Shown: positions 27,151-35,904 of the stretch, one piece after another
Layout of the letters: each line of letters opens with the position of its first letter
Numbering within the stretch: the stretch's first letter is position 1
DNA from: Sphingobacteriales bacterium
GTDB taxonomy: Bacteria; Bacteroidota; Bacteroidia; Chitinophagales; Chitinophagaceae
Assembly: GCA_900299255.1 (NCBI GenBank)
Contig: OMJB01000064.1
Span: 1-64,000 of the forward strand
Direction of reading: 5' to 3'
DNA length: 64,000 bases
Notes under the pieces: model-generated
The model's database searches: none
What the model was told of the DNA's origin: nothing
Seen by the model: the letters and a program-made list of their open reading frames with translations, nothing else
Made by a program: the position numbers and the translations under genes

Positions 27151-27497
27151 CCGGAAAAACCAGAAGCGAACTAATTGATTGATTATCACTTATTTGCAAA
27201 CAAATTGCGGGATTTACCGATTTTTCTGCAACCCGCAGTTTCGCCTGTAGAAAATAAGGTGCAGCACTTTTGTAAATATCGGTTATTGATTTCAATTGGC
27301 AAAATTGAAAATATATCATGGGGCGTATACGGCCTATGTTGGGACGGTGGGGGCCTGTGATGGAAAATAATTTGGGGTAGGGTGTGATTGGTATAATTGG
27401 CAAGTGGAAAACACTTGCTGGATTTTGGACACAAGCGAATAACACTTGCGCCAAACGAGGAGACGTCAACGGCGAAGTTTTGTTTCCTGCTCCTGCA

Positions 27498-27806
27498 CTA
27501 TGCGGCGTTTTTCTTACCTCGGGAAATAATACGCACTTTGTCGAGATCTACATGTTTTCGGGCATTCCATAGGTCGTAATCTTTTTGCATATTAATCCAG
27601 ATATCGCCGGTAGTGCCAAAAGCTTTAGAGAGACGCAGCGCCATTTCAGCACTTATTCCCTGATGGCCATTCACCAGCGCTGAAACGGTTTTTGGAGTAA
27701 CATCCAGATACTGTGCTGTCTCTTTAATACCTAAACCTAAAGATTCCATAAACAGGGTTTTTAATATTTCGCCGGGATGTACCGGAGGCATTTCACGTTT
27801 TAGCAT
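27498..27806 (-). CDS. higA: HigA-family antitoxin (orphan)
   Basis: 102 aa. The N-terminus MLKREMPPVHPGEILKTLFMESLGL is the hallmark of HigA/VapI antitoxins. An XRE-type helix-turn-helix follows (GIKETAQYLDVTPKTVSALVNGHQGISAEMALRLSKAFGT), then DIWINMQKDYDLWNAR. In intact modules higB lies directly upstream and is neutralised by HigA, which also represses the operon. Here only the last residues of higB remain upstream, so HigA is an orphan regulator or a decaying remnant. Its frame is intact. No palindromic operator is obvious directly upstream. Confidence 0.88.
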   Translation of the reverse strand: MLKREMPPVHPGEILKTLFMESLGLGIKETAQYLDVTPKTVSALVNGHQGISAEMALRLSKAFGTTGDIWINMQKDYDLWNARKHVDLDKVRIISRGKKNAA

Positions 27807-27818
27807 AGTTGTTGCATT

Positions 27819-27898
27819 TTAATGATAATCAAGGTAATCGACCAGATAGGCATCACCGTCTCTGAATTCAAATATTAAATTGTTCGGGGCAGCATCAA
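27819..27898 (-). pseudogene. higB: HigB toxin, C-terminal stub
   Basis: Between the T9SS gene stop (27899-27901) and higA, the minus strand reads in frame NNLIFEFRDGDAYLVDYLDYH and then TAA (27819-27821), 12 bp before the higA ATG. F.F.(D/E)GDAY.V...DYH is the C-terminal signature of HigB/RelE-type toxins, and the spacing is that of a higBA operon. Only about 25 residues survive against roughly 90 in a full toxin. No start codon belongs to it. The upstream part has been replaced by the neighbouring secreted-protein gene. Confidence 0.65.
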
Positions 27899-29386
27899 TT
27901 ACTCTTTCAAAAATTTCCGAACAGTAGTGCCATTTATCCTAACAAAATAGATACCGGATTGGAAGTTGGTGAGGTTGAGGTCTGCTGTGAGTGAGTTGTA
28001 ATTGTTGTTGTACAGTATCTGTCCGAGCGCATTTGAGAGAGTGATGCTGGTTATTTTGTTGCTTGATTCGATTGTTACAGAATTTGTGGCGGGGTTTGGA
28101 TGGAGGGAGATGGTTGCTGAGGGTTCAGGATTTTTTACTGACACAGGAAAAGGCGTTCCGCAACCAATGCCGCCGATATTAAAGTAATCCAGTTGATCTG
28201 TTTCATAGGTAGGTTCTCCATCGGCGTATTGAAAAAAGGTTTTGCCAACCCCCAACGTGTATTTTTCAATTGAATAATGCCAGCCGAGCCCATGGTAAAG
28301 ATTAATTGGAATTAAAGTATAAGATGGACCGAAAGAGCAATACGTAGCATCGTGGGGATAATAAAAAGTGTTTACTCCGGTAAAGTGAGATTCTTCGGGC
28401 ATACGGAATGTATCGAGGATAGGAAAAATTTCGTCGGAAAAAGTATAGGTGCCCGATTTACAAATTGGGGCGCATGGGTAGAAATTATATGGGTAGGGGC
28501 AATTGAGCGTTGTACCGCTAACTGTGTAAGTGACGTAATGTCCGGATACGGTTTTGTTTACTACCGTGTCGTATAATTTGGTAGTAACTACAGGGCCAAT
28601 CATCATGTTCCCTAGCATGTTCTCACTTTCAATAATATCTCCCACATTCCAGGCATGAAGCTGCTGTTGGTAAGGGTTAATGAAATCAACCAACTTGAAT
28701 AGGCACCTATTTGGAGAAAGTTCTAATCCCCAAGGATAAACATTAATTGCCGCCGGGGTAGCCATGGAGTTGTCTAAGAAAAAATCTAATCCAGGTCGGT
28801 AGGAAGAATCTGGCTTGTGGTAGGGGAAAGTGTACAGGTCGCAGGATTGGACAAAACCAAAATTTTTACTGAGTATAATGGTGAAGCCATTTACAGAGTC
28901 GCTGGATACTATACCGGATGCATTACGAGCGTTGATGGTTATTGTTTTAACAGAATCAAGTGCAGATAAAACGGTCATTGTATCTACTGCAGTTACAGAA
29001 GCAGTGTAATAAACGCTGCCTGAATCGGAATAAAAAACCCAGGAATCGCCAAGGTGTGATTGCGTTTTAATAATCACTGAATCGTTCCAGTAACTATCAA
29101 AAATCAAGGTGCCATCGCTTTGCTGAATTACTCGTTTGCCGAGCCAGCTACCGCTGTTTGAATCCAGTACCAAATAGGTAGTCGTATCTGTGTAGCTGCC
29201 TCTTGGAGTGTGAAAAGGGTAGTAAATAACATCACTACCGGCAGACTGAACAGAGTCAATTCTGACGCCGCGTAAGTAACCGTTGCCGTTAATAAAATAA
29301 TGCTTAACGCCGCTTTGCAGGCACTGCCAGTTTTGTGCAGGGCAACTACCGTAAACTAAAAGCAGTAAAAAGAGTAATTTTTTCAT
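27899..29386 (-). CDS. Secreted protein with T9SS type A sorting domain (495 aa)
   Basis: A signal peptide (MKKLLFLLLLVYGSCPAQ) is followed by about 390 residues of unrecognised, probably beta-rich sequence with many Tyr, Ser and Thr and scattered Cys (CPYPYNFYPCAPICKSG; GGIGCGTPFP). The last 80 residues are a typical sorting domain: ISLHPNPATNSVTI, TLSNALGQILY, FQSGIYFVRI, and the basic end VRKFLKE. It should be exported by the T9SS. It ends exactly where the higB remnant begins, which suggests a recombination endpoint. Function unknown. Confidence 0.85.
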   Translation of the reverse strand: MKKLLFLLLLVYGSCPAQNWQCLQSGVKHYFINGNGYLRGVRIDSVQSAGSDVIYYPFHTPRGSYTDTTTYLVLDSNSGSWLGKRVIQQSDGTLIFDSYWNDSVIIKTQSHLGDSWVFYSDSGSVYYTASVTAVDTMTVLSALDSVKTITINARNASGIVSSDSVNGFTIILSKNFGFVQSCDLYTFPYHKPDSSYRPGLDFFLDNSMATPAAINVYPWGLELSPNRCLFKLVDFINPYQQQLHAWNVGDIIESENMLGNMMIGPVVTTKLYDTVVNKTVSGHYVTYTVSGTTLNCPYPYNFYPCAPICKSGTYTFSDEIFPILDTFRMPEESHFTGVNTFYYPHDATYCSFGPSYTLIPINLYHGLGWHYSIEKYTLGVGKTFFQYADGEPTYETDQLDYFNIGGIGCGTPFPVSVKNPEPSATISLHPNPATNSVTIESSNKITSITLSNALGQILYNNNYNSLTADLNLTNFQSGIYFVRINGTTVRKFLKE

Positions 29387-29500
29387 AAGATAAGTTATAT
29401 GTTAAAGATAGGTAATTAATTTGGGAATGGGATGGCTGGAATGACGTTAGTCATTAAATAATGGGGCTAATTGTTGGAATTTGTGCCACTGTTACTATTA

Positions 29501-30400
29501 ATGTTGAGTAGTGCGATATGTATATTGTTGTTGCTGATAGCCTGTAATACTGCAGGCGGGCAGGAAATTACTTTGTACGTAATACCGCCACCCGTGGCTA
29601 TGAACTGGCGTTCGCCTCAGGCATTGCTAGTGAGTTACTTTAAGGGCCTCACAGCGCGAAACAATTACGTAAAACGCCGACACCCGATGGGGCATGTAGT
29701 AGTGGAGCTACACGACAGCATCCACTCATCAATAGCAGGAATTGTGGCGGAATCCAAAGCAGATATGGCATACAGGGTTTATGCTAAGGGGTATGGCCTG
29801 GGAATTCTTTTTACGCCACTGCCGGGCAAAATGGAGGAGGGGAGCATCAATACCAGAGAATTAGCAGAAAGGCAGAAAAGGGGGGATGTGGCTTATATCA
29901 GGTTCCGCATCAGTGGTGCGGCATTTAGCAGGCTCTGGCAATATCTGAGCGAATACAAAGAACTTGGCTATGACAGAATTTATAATGGAGCCAATAAACC
30001 CCGTGAGGGAAAAGGAGCAGGGTGTAGTTCGTTCGGGTTGAGTTTTATAGAAATAGCCCGATTGTTGCCACCCGAGGAAACGGATAAATGGAAAGTAACG
30101 GTTAATGTTCCAGAAAAACTTATAGGAGGCCCAGAGCGGGGTAACAAATGGGTGGGGCTGCACAGGGTTCTTTTTAAGCGGAAATGGGCAGATACGAGCC
30201 GGCAGGCCTTCAGAAAGATAACCTATTATGATCCGGCGTTTATGTATAATTGGATTGCTGCTACATGGGCAGACAGTAATAGTGTGAATAAAGTACGTTT
30301 TGTAAAAGAGCGGCGCCAAAATGCTATGGGGCTGTTGATAGACTGTACCGGGTGTGTACTGCCTAAAGAAGAAATATGGCTGTGGGGTGGTAGGAAATAA
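29501..30400 (+). CDS. Lipoprotein with possible permuted papain-like (NlpC/P60-type) fold
   Basis: I start this at ATG 29501, giving 299 aa with a lipoprotein signal (MLSSAICILLLLIAC). TTG 29471 in frame would add ten more hydrophobic residues. The mature domain contains HPMGHVVVEL (His about 65) and, about 110 residues later, GAGCSSFGLSFIEIA (Cys about 175). A His in a G-H-V-x-V-E strand preceding a Cys at a helix start is the order seen in circularly permuted NlpC/P60 (YiiX/LRAT-like) hydrolases. That is my inference from motif order. A late CTGC (near 288) is a further Cys pair. It is a single gene, divergent from the T9SS gene. Confidence 0.6.
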   Translation: MLSSAICILLLLIACNTAGGQEITLYVIPPPVAMNWRSPQALLVSYFKGLTARNNYVKRRHPMGHVVVELHDSIHSSIAGIVAESKADMAYRVYAKGYGLGILFTPLPGKMEEGSINTRELAERQKRGDVAYIRFRISGAAFSRLWQYLSEYKELGYDRIYNGANKPREGKGAGCSSFGLSFIEIARLLPPEETDKWKVTVNVPEKLIGGPERGNKWVGLHRVLFKRKWADTSRQAFRKITYYDPAFMYNWIAATWADSNSVNKVRFVKERRQNAMGLLIDCTGCVLPKEEIWLWGGRK

Positions 30401-30534
30401 TACGTACGCTAATGACCAAATGCGGTAGGTGGTTTTTAGTTGATTGAGAAAACGGACTACCCTTGCAGCCTATCCTGTGGGCTGAAATAGCAGAACTGAT
30501 TCCTTTTCCTTTTAGGAATTGCCAATAATAGCCG

Positions 30535-30542
30535 TAAATTTG
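30535..30542 (+). promoter_or_regulatory. -7 element (TAAATTTG) upstream of the glycan operon
   Basis: An exact TAnnTTTG match 65 bp before the first gene of the 30.6-36.9 kb polysaccharide operon. TTTA, one base off TTTG, sits at 30511-30514, 20 bp upstream. Confidence 0.35.
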
Positions 30543-30607
30543 ATTTTTTCCAACCTAAAACCTCCGATAATCAGGTACAACCAAAGCAGGCATGAATTTT
30601 ATTATTG

Positions 30608-31786
30608 ATGGAGATGAGGAATAAAAAAATATTATTACTTACGTTGGTCCATCCTGATTTTCTGCCACCCGTATATTCTACCGGACAGGTTTTAAGGGAT
30701 CTTGGTTTTGATATTCATATTCTGACATTTGATTCATTTGTGCCCGCAGAGCTGGACCTTGGCGAGCGCATTACTGTGGAGACGCTGGGCAGCCATTACA
30801 ATGCCGGGCTTAAAGAACGCATGAGCCTGCGCAGGAAATTTACGCGCAGGGCAAAGGAACTGGTGAGTGAACATCCTGCCGCTATCATTTCATTTTGCCC
30901 CTTTTCGTATACATGCGGGCTGAATATCAAAAAGAAAGTGCCACTGGTGTACCTGGTGCTGGAAATAGCAGATTTTATTCTGCCTATATTTTTCAATTCG
31001 CCATTGTCGAATCTGAGGAACCTGCAGGCGCTGAAAAGTATTTACAAAGCTGATTTTGTGGCTACACCTTCTGTTCAGAGGTCGGCATGGCTGGCGGGGA
31101 GATGCCACCTTACATTTATGCCGCACACTATACTGAACACGGCATATGTACCTAAGGCTGAAGCATCGACCGACTACGAGACCTACAGGAATATAGTGCC
31201 GGCTGATTTTCTGAATAAGAAAGTTGTACTGTATACTGGTGCTGTTAATGATGAGCACTGCCTGCTGGAACTGGTAAGGGCATTTGACCTGGTGCATGAC
31301 GAAGGCAGTGCACTCGTAATCACCGGGATTAAAGACAATGAATACTGTGACAGGATTAGAAAGGTGGTGAGCAGAACGGACTGCAGTAACAGGATACTGC
31401 TGCTGCCGTATGTAACGAGGGCGCAGATGCTGGCACTGCAGGCAAATGCCAATGTTGGCGTATGCCTGTCGAGGGAGGAGCAGGAGAATGTGAAAACGAA
31501 AATGATTGCACCCAATAAAATGGGTGAGTACCTGTACAAGAAGCTGTTTATACTGGGGCTGAAAAGTGAATACCTTAAGCCTATAGAAATGAAGGGCCTG
31601 GCAGCGCTTGCAGAAACGAGTACGCCGGTGGAGATCAGCAAGGCATTGCGGAGGGCGCTGGCGGCGGTACATGATGCAGGCCTGAAGCAGAGGATCAGCA
31701 CATTTGTACAGGAGGACTATTGTATGCAGCAGCAGTTGAAGCCGCTGATATACTTTCTGAATGAAAGGATAAGCATCGAACAGTAA
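30608..31786 (+). CDS. Glycosyltransferase (GT-B fold, GT4-like)
   Basis: About 392 aa from ATG 30608 (TTG 30605 directly precedes it). The N-terminal Rossmann-like half begins KKILLLTLVHPDFLPPVYSTG; the C-terminal half has VVLYTGAVNDEHCLLELVRAF and KMIAPNKMGEYLYKKLFILGL. This is the GT-B arrangement with the donor site in the second half. The usual E-x7-E motif is not clear. It is the first gene of a tight rightward operon with an AsnB-type amidotransferase (48-bp gap), FkbM methyltransferase, polymerase-like protein and CgeB-like transferase. It probably builds a modified surface glycan. Confidence 0.78.
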   Translation: MEMRNKKILLLTLVHPDFLPPVYSTGQVLRDLGFDIHILTFDSFVPAELDLGERITVETLGSHYNAGLKERMSLRRKFTRRAKELVSEHPAAIISFCPFSYTCGLNIKKKVPLVYLVLEIADFILPIFFNSPLSNLRNLQALKSIYKADFVATPSVQRSAWLAGRCHLTFMPHTILNTAYVPKAEASTDYETYRNIVPADFLNKKVVLYTGAVNDEHCLLELVRAFDLVHDEGSALVITGIKDNEYCDRIRKVVSRTDCSNRILLLPYVTRAQMLALQANANVGVCLSREEQENVKTKMIAPNKMGEYLYKKLFILGLKSEYLKPIEMKGLAALAETSTPVEISKALRRALAAVHDAGLKQRISTFVQEDYCMQQQLKPLIYFLNERISIEQ

Positions 31787-31834
31787 TAAAAGGATAAAGA
31801 AAGTAAGGAAGAACAAAAAGGTGTAGCATAACGT

Positions 31835-33679
31835 ATGTGCGGGATAGCTGGATATTTAGGGAAAAATAAGGAAGCGGCGGCACTCTTCAGCGAGCGGTCA
31901 CGGACTTTGTTGCAACACAGAGGCCCGGATGACAGCGGTATCTATGAAGATGAGCATGTAGCCCTTACCCAAACGCGCTTGTCTATACTAGAGTTATCTG
32001 CACTGGGGCACCAGCCAATGTACTCGTCGTGTGGCAGGTATGTAACTGTGTTCAATGGGGAGATTTACAATCACCTGGAGTTAAGAAAAAGATTTTTACC
32101 CAACTATCAGTTCAAGGGGCATTCTGATACTGAAACACTTGTAGAACTGTTCAGAATACAGCGGGAACAGATGCTGCGGGAAATGGTGGGCATGTGGTCG
32201 CTGCTGATATGGGATAAGCGGGAGCAGCGGTTGTTTATGTCGAGATCAAGGCTGGGGCAGAAGCCGCTGTATATGCGGCAGAAAGGGGATGCATGGATGG
32301 TGGCTAGTGAAGTAAGGCCGCTGCTGGGAGAAAATGAAAGGACGGATTACGATACAACAGCAGTAGTTGAATACCTGGCGCTTGGCAACTACGGCCATCT
32401 GGGTAATCATACATTCTTTAAAGATATCCGGCTGTTTCCGGAAGGGTCGTATGCGTGGGTAGGTGCAGGTGAATCTGAAATAAATTTTGTACGTTACTGG
32501 GAACTGCCAGATGTTGATCCGAAAGATAAGATACCATTTGATGAAAGCGCCCGCAATAAACTTCATGACCTGGTGGTGGATGCGGTATTGTCAGTAACGC
32601 TGGCTGATGTGCCGATAGGGCTTACGCTCTCAGGAGGCGTAGACTCCTCAATCATAGCTGGTATCCTGGCGAGTTACTACGACAAAGATATTCATGTTTT
32701 TACGGCACAGTCGCCGCAAAGCAAGTTTGATGAGACCAGGTATGTAGATGCTGTAATCAATAAATACCCCGGCAGCAATATGATTGTTCATAGAAAGAAT
32801 CTCAATAAGGTTTCGGTTAAGGATTCGCTGGAGAAATACATAAGGATACAGGAAGAGCCGTTTGGTGACCCTTCGATAATAGCACATGGTTTCCTGATGG
32901 ATATTGCGTCTAGTACGGGCATCAAGGTTATACTTAACGGGCAGGGTGCCGATGAGCTGTTTCACGGCTATAACAATATGGCGCAGGCTATTTTGTCTTA
33001 TCAGTTCAGGTCGGTGCAACTGAACAGGTTCCTACGGAACCTGAATGAGATGAAGCTGGGTATAGGGTACACAATGAGAACGATGCTCAAAACTTTTTTT
33101 CCATCGTTCGAATTTTACCTGAGGAAACAATCGAGGCTGAACCGCAGGGAGATCATAGAGCCTGCATTGCTGAAGGATGTGCAGAACGAGCTGGTGCAGT
33201 TGTATAAATACAACAGTATATACAATGTATGGCGGGAATCATTGTATGGTGTGCACCTGCCTCATTTGGTGCATTATGATGACCGGAATGCTATGGCAAA
33301 AAGCATAGAAGGGCGAATACCTTTCCTTGACCACAGAATAGTGGAATTTGTAGCCAGCATCAGGGCCGATGACCTGCTGAAAAGAGGCATGAGAAAGTTC
33401 ATTCTGAGAGAATCGTGCAAGCAGTATATACCCAGGATTGTGTATGAAAGAAAAGACAAAATCGGTTTTTATACACCGCTGATCAGTATGCTGGCGAAGG
33501 ATAAGGATTGGGTGACAGACAAAATGAAAGGCAACCGGATACTCACGGAAAAATGTGCCAGTGGGCTGATAACAAAACTGGGTGCTGGGAGCCTGAATGT
33601 GAATGAAGCATTGCAGATATGGAGAAGCATCTCTGTAAGTATCTGGAAAAAGGAATTTAACATCAACAGCAAGTCGTAA
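31835..33679 (+). CDS. asnB: Asparagine synthase (glutamine-hydrolysing) family, surface-glycan type
   Basis: 614 aa, full length. The N-terminal class II glutaminase begins MCGIAGYLG with catalytic Cys 2, and has RGPDDSG and FNGEIYNH. The synthetase domain has the PP-loop LSGGVDSSI (about 265-273) and GQGADELFHGY. It makes amides from glutamine-derived ammonia and an adenylated carboxylate. Its place between glycosyltransferase and FkbM genes suggests amidation of a uronic-acid sugar in the polysaccharide rather than, or besides, asparagine synthesis; that is inference from context. The FkbM gene starts 3 bp after its stop. Confidence 0.9.
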   Translation: MCGIAGYLGKNKEAAALFSERSRTLLQHRGPDDSGIYEDEHVALTQTRLSILELSALGHQPMYSSCGRYVTVFNGEIYNHLELRKRFLPNYQFKGHSDTETLVELFRIQREQMLREMVGMWSLLIWDKREQRLFMSRSRLGQKPLYMRQKGDAWMVASEVRPLLGENERTDYDTTAVVEYLALGNYGHLGNHTFFKDIRLFPEGSYAWVGAGESEINFVRYWELPDVDPKDKIPFDESARNKLHDLVVDAVLSVTLADVPIGLTLSGGVDSSIIAGILASYYDKDIHVFTAQSPQSKFDETRYVDAVINKYPGSNMIVHRKNLNKVSVKDSLEKYIRIQEEPFGDPSIIAHGFLMDIASSTGIKVILNGQGADELFHGYNNMAQAILSYQFRSVQLNRFLRNLNEMKLGIGYTMRTMLKTFFPSFEFYLRKQSRLNRREIIEPALLKDVQNELVQLYKYNSIYNVWRESLYGVHLPHLVHYDDRNAMAKSIEGRIPFLDHRIVEFVASIRADDLLKRGMRKFILRESCKQYIPRIVYERKDKIGFYTPLISMLAKDKDWVTDKMKGNRILTEKCASGLITKLGAGSLNVNEALQIWRSISVSIWKKEFNINSKS

Positions 33680-33682
33680 ATT

Positions 33683-34540
33683 ATGGCGGAGCAATTCCAG
33701 AAAGAAATTGTGGCACTTGTCAGAGCCAAAAGGTTGGTGTCCCTGCTGCCGCAGCGGCTGCGCTTCAGGGCGGCAAAGGCTTTGTATAACTATGAGTCGG
33801 AGCAGATAAACGGGGTGGACCTTGTGGTGCCGCTGCAAAATAATGGGTTGTTGTGTTTCGTGAGTACAAAGGACCTGATAGGGTGGAAGATATTTTTTTT
33901 CGGGGAGTATGAAGCCGACACCAACCGCGTGCTGGCGAAATACATAAAGCCGGGAGATACTGTAATTGAGGCCGGCGCAAATATTGGCAGTGAAACGTTG
34001 CTGATTTCTAAGCTAATTGGCAGTGGTAAATTATTTGCTTTTGAGCCCAATCCGTATACGTTTGAACGGATGAAAATGAACCTGCAGATCAATGAGCTGA
34101 CGAATGTTGAGGCGTGCGATATTGCACTGGGAGAACAGGATGGTGTGATTCATTTTAATATTTATCCGAAGAATTTCTGCAATTCGGGGATGTCCAGTAA
34201 GTATATGGAGACCTCCAGGACGCGTAAAATTGACATAGTGCAGCAAAAGCTGGACAGTTTTGTGCAGCAACACGGGATAGCAAAAGTGGATTTTATCAAG
34301 ATGGATATTCAGGGCGCGGAAATGGATATGATATCGGGCGGGCTTGAAACGATCAGGAGGGATAAGCCAAGTATCTTCACAGAGGCGTGCGAGCCTTACA
34401 ACGATACTAAATTATTATACCGAACTTTGAAGGATTGCGGGTATAACATTTACCTGATTGGGGCACATGATACGATACTGATGGAAAATGAGGCTTCGGT
34501 AAAAGATGGTAACTGGCTGGCGATGCCGGCTCAGGGATAA
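33683..34540 (+). CDS. FkbM family methyltransferase
   Basis: 285 aa. The SAM-binding region reads DTVIEAGANIGSETLLISKLIG (about 92-113), followed by FAFEPNPYTFERMKMNLQIN and the FkbM-specific block VDFIKMDIQGAEMDMISGG. FkbM-type enzymes O-methylate sugars or polyketides, and in polysaccharide clusters they usually methylate a sugar hydroxyl. It starts 3 bp after the asnB stop and is followed by the polymerase-like gene after 23 bp, so it belongs to the same operon. Confidence 0.88.
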   Translation: MAEQFQKEIVALVRAKRLVSLLPQRLRFRAAKALYNYESEQINGVDLVVPLQNNGLLCFVSTKDLIGWKIFFFGEYEADTNRVLAKYIKPGDTVIEAGANIGSETLLISKLIGSGKLFAFEPNPYTFERMKMNLQINELTNVEACDIALGEQDGVIHFNIYPKNFCNSGMSSKYMETSRTRKIDIVQQKLDSFVQQHGIAKVDFIKMDIQGAEMDMISGGLETIRRDKPSIFTEACEPYNDTKLLYRTLKDCGYNIYLIGAHDTILMENEASVKDGNWLAMPAQG

Positions 34541-34563
34541 AGGAAGAGAAGTACGATATATAC

Positions 34564-35904
34564 ATGCTGAACGCAGTTTTTTTAGTTATCTATGCAATTT
34601 CAGCCGGTTTTTTTACCGGCTCGGAAATGCTTATTCTCCTAACTATACATTTTGGAATTGCGGTTATCAGTCATCTGAGGCAAAAGACTATTCTTATTAC
34701 CCCATTGCTTCTGTTTTATATAGGTGTAATCATTGTGAATATAGCCAACCTCAACCTGATCAGCCAGGTAGAGGCACGGGATGTGCGGACATACACCTAT
34801 ATCATTCCAAAGTACATAGACCAGGCAGTGCTGATATGGTGCATATCCAGCACATTGTGTGCCCTGGGTTATCAGCTGGCGGGCAAGCGGGGGCTTGCCA
34901 GGATTGATTTTGAGCTGAACAAAGATGTTATCATCACCTATCTATTCTGGATACTGCTGATAGCTAATGCGCTTTCGATACTGGGATATGGTGCCAGTAT
35001 GAAGGGAAATCAGATCGCCAAGATATATGGCCTTGTCAATACCATTGGTATTTTGTTTTTTGCCAGGTTATGGGCAAAGCACGATAGCAAGACATATAGA
35101 GCTTATGCGCTCAGCCTTTTTGTTATTGAAACCTATACTGCGCTTATTTCATCGTACCTCAGGTTTGAGCTCATATTGCCTACATTTTACCTTTCACTAG
35201 GGTACTTTATTGGTATGGGCAATATGAAGTTCCTGTTCAGCTACAGGGTATTTCCCTTTTTGATGATTTTGCTGGTGTATGCAAGTGTTTTCCCTTCCTT
35301 GCAGAATAACCGGTCGAACTTTATTTCGGTGTTTACCGGTGAAAATAATGCTGAAGAGCGCCCTAGTGACAATGCAAGGGGCGGGCTTATGGACCGCAGT
35401 GCCAATCTGGCTCAGATAACCAACGTAGTAAATCTTGTGGAACGGAATGGTTTTTATGACGGTACAGCATCTGCTCCGATCATAACAGCGCTAATACCGC
35501 GTGTGCTTTGGCCCGACAAACCGCTGATTCAGCTGGGTGCGTGGTTTGCACTGGAAATAGGAGTGGGCTCAAAGACGGCACTTGGTACTGCCAACAACTC
35601 TATCAACATGACCGTGGCCGGGGAACTGTACCTGGATTTTGGATGGATAGGCGTTGTTGTGGGGAGCTTGTTTTTTGGGTTTTTCCTGGCGTTGCTGTGG
35701 AATGCGGCAAATTTTTACGGCTCTGAGTACAATCTTGTAGGAACTATTTTCGGAGGCTACCTGTTTATCCTCTCAATAGGCAGCTATGCCGACCTGCAGG
35801 TTGTGGTAACACTTTTGTCTACGTACCTGATATTTTATCTGATAAAGAAAATTGCAGACCATTATGCGAATACTGGCTATAGGGCCTCTGTGGCGGGGAA
35901 GTAA
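34564..35904 (+). CDS. Oligosaccharide repeat-unit polymerase-like membrane protein
   Basis: 446 aa with about ten or more membrane spans (for example LITYLFWILLIANALSILGYGA type segments) and a hydrophilic loop near residues 250-320 that contains RSNFISVFTGENNAEERP, GGLMDRSANLAQITN and PRVLWPDKPLI. The layout matches the Wzy/EpsG-like repeat-unit polymerases, which lack strong sequence motifs. It lies in the middle of the glycan operon. Its 3' end overlaps the next gene by 41 bp, a strong sign of co-translation. No flippase (Wzx) gene is present in the operon. Confidence 0.75.
   Translation: MLNAVFLVIYAISAGFFTGSEMLILLTIHFGIAVISHLRQKTILITPLLLFYIGVIIVNIANLNLISQVEARDVRTYTYIIPKYIDQAVLIWCISSTLCALGYQLAGKRGLARIDFELNKDVIITYLFWILLIANALSILGYGASMKGNQIAKIYGLVNTIGILFFARLWAKHDSKTYRAYALSLFVIETYTALISSYLRFELILPTFYLSLGYFIGMGNMKFLFSYRVFPFLMILLVYASVFPSLQNNRSNFISVFTGENNAEERPSDNARGGLMDRSANLAQITNVVNLVERNGFYDGTASAPIITALIPRVLWPDKPLIQLGAWFALEIGVGSKTALGTANNSINMTVAGELYLDFGWIGVVVGSLFFGFFLALLWNAANFYGSEYNLVGTIFGGYLFILSIGSYADLQVVVTLLSTYLIFYLIKKIADHYANTGYRASVAGK

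Larger units (their letters stand above)
26821..27497. other. 677-bp repeat-rich gap without a gene
   Basis: No credible coding frame is present. The gap holds imperfect copies of a unit of about 55-65 bp (26959-27089), a 12-bp inverted repeat (27108-27150), a 14-bp direct repeat (27117 and 27201) and a small hairpin CAAGTG-GAAAA-CACTTG (27401-27417). It ends at the orphan higA. The density of repeats suggests a rearrangement-prone junction. Confidence 0.6.

Noticed and set aside
27107-27469. 120-residue minus-strand frame in the repeat-rich gap
   Set aside because: It is built from the repeats themselves (NPAIC words) and has no domain or signal.
30890-31816. 308-residue antisense frame opposite the glycosyltransferase
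   Set aside because: Cys/His/Gln-rich composition typical of an antisense shadow; the forward gene is clearly real.
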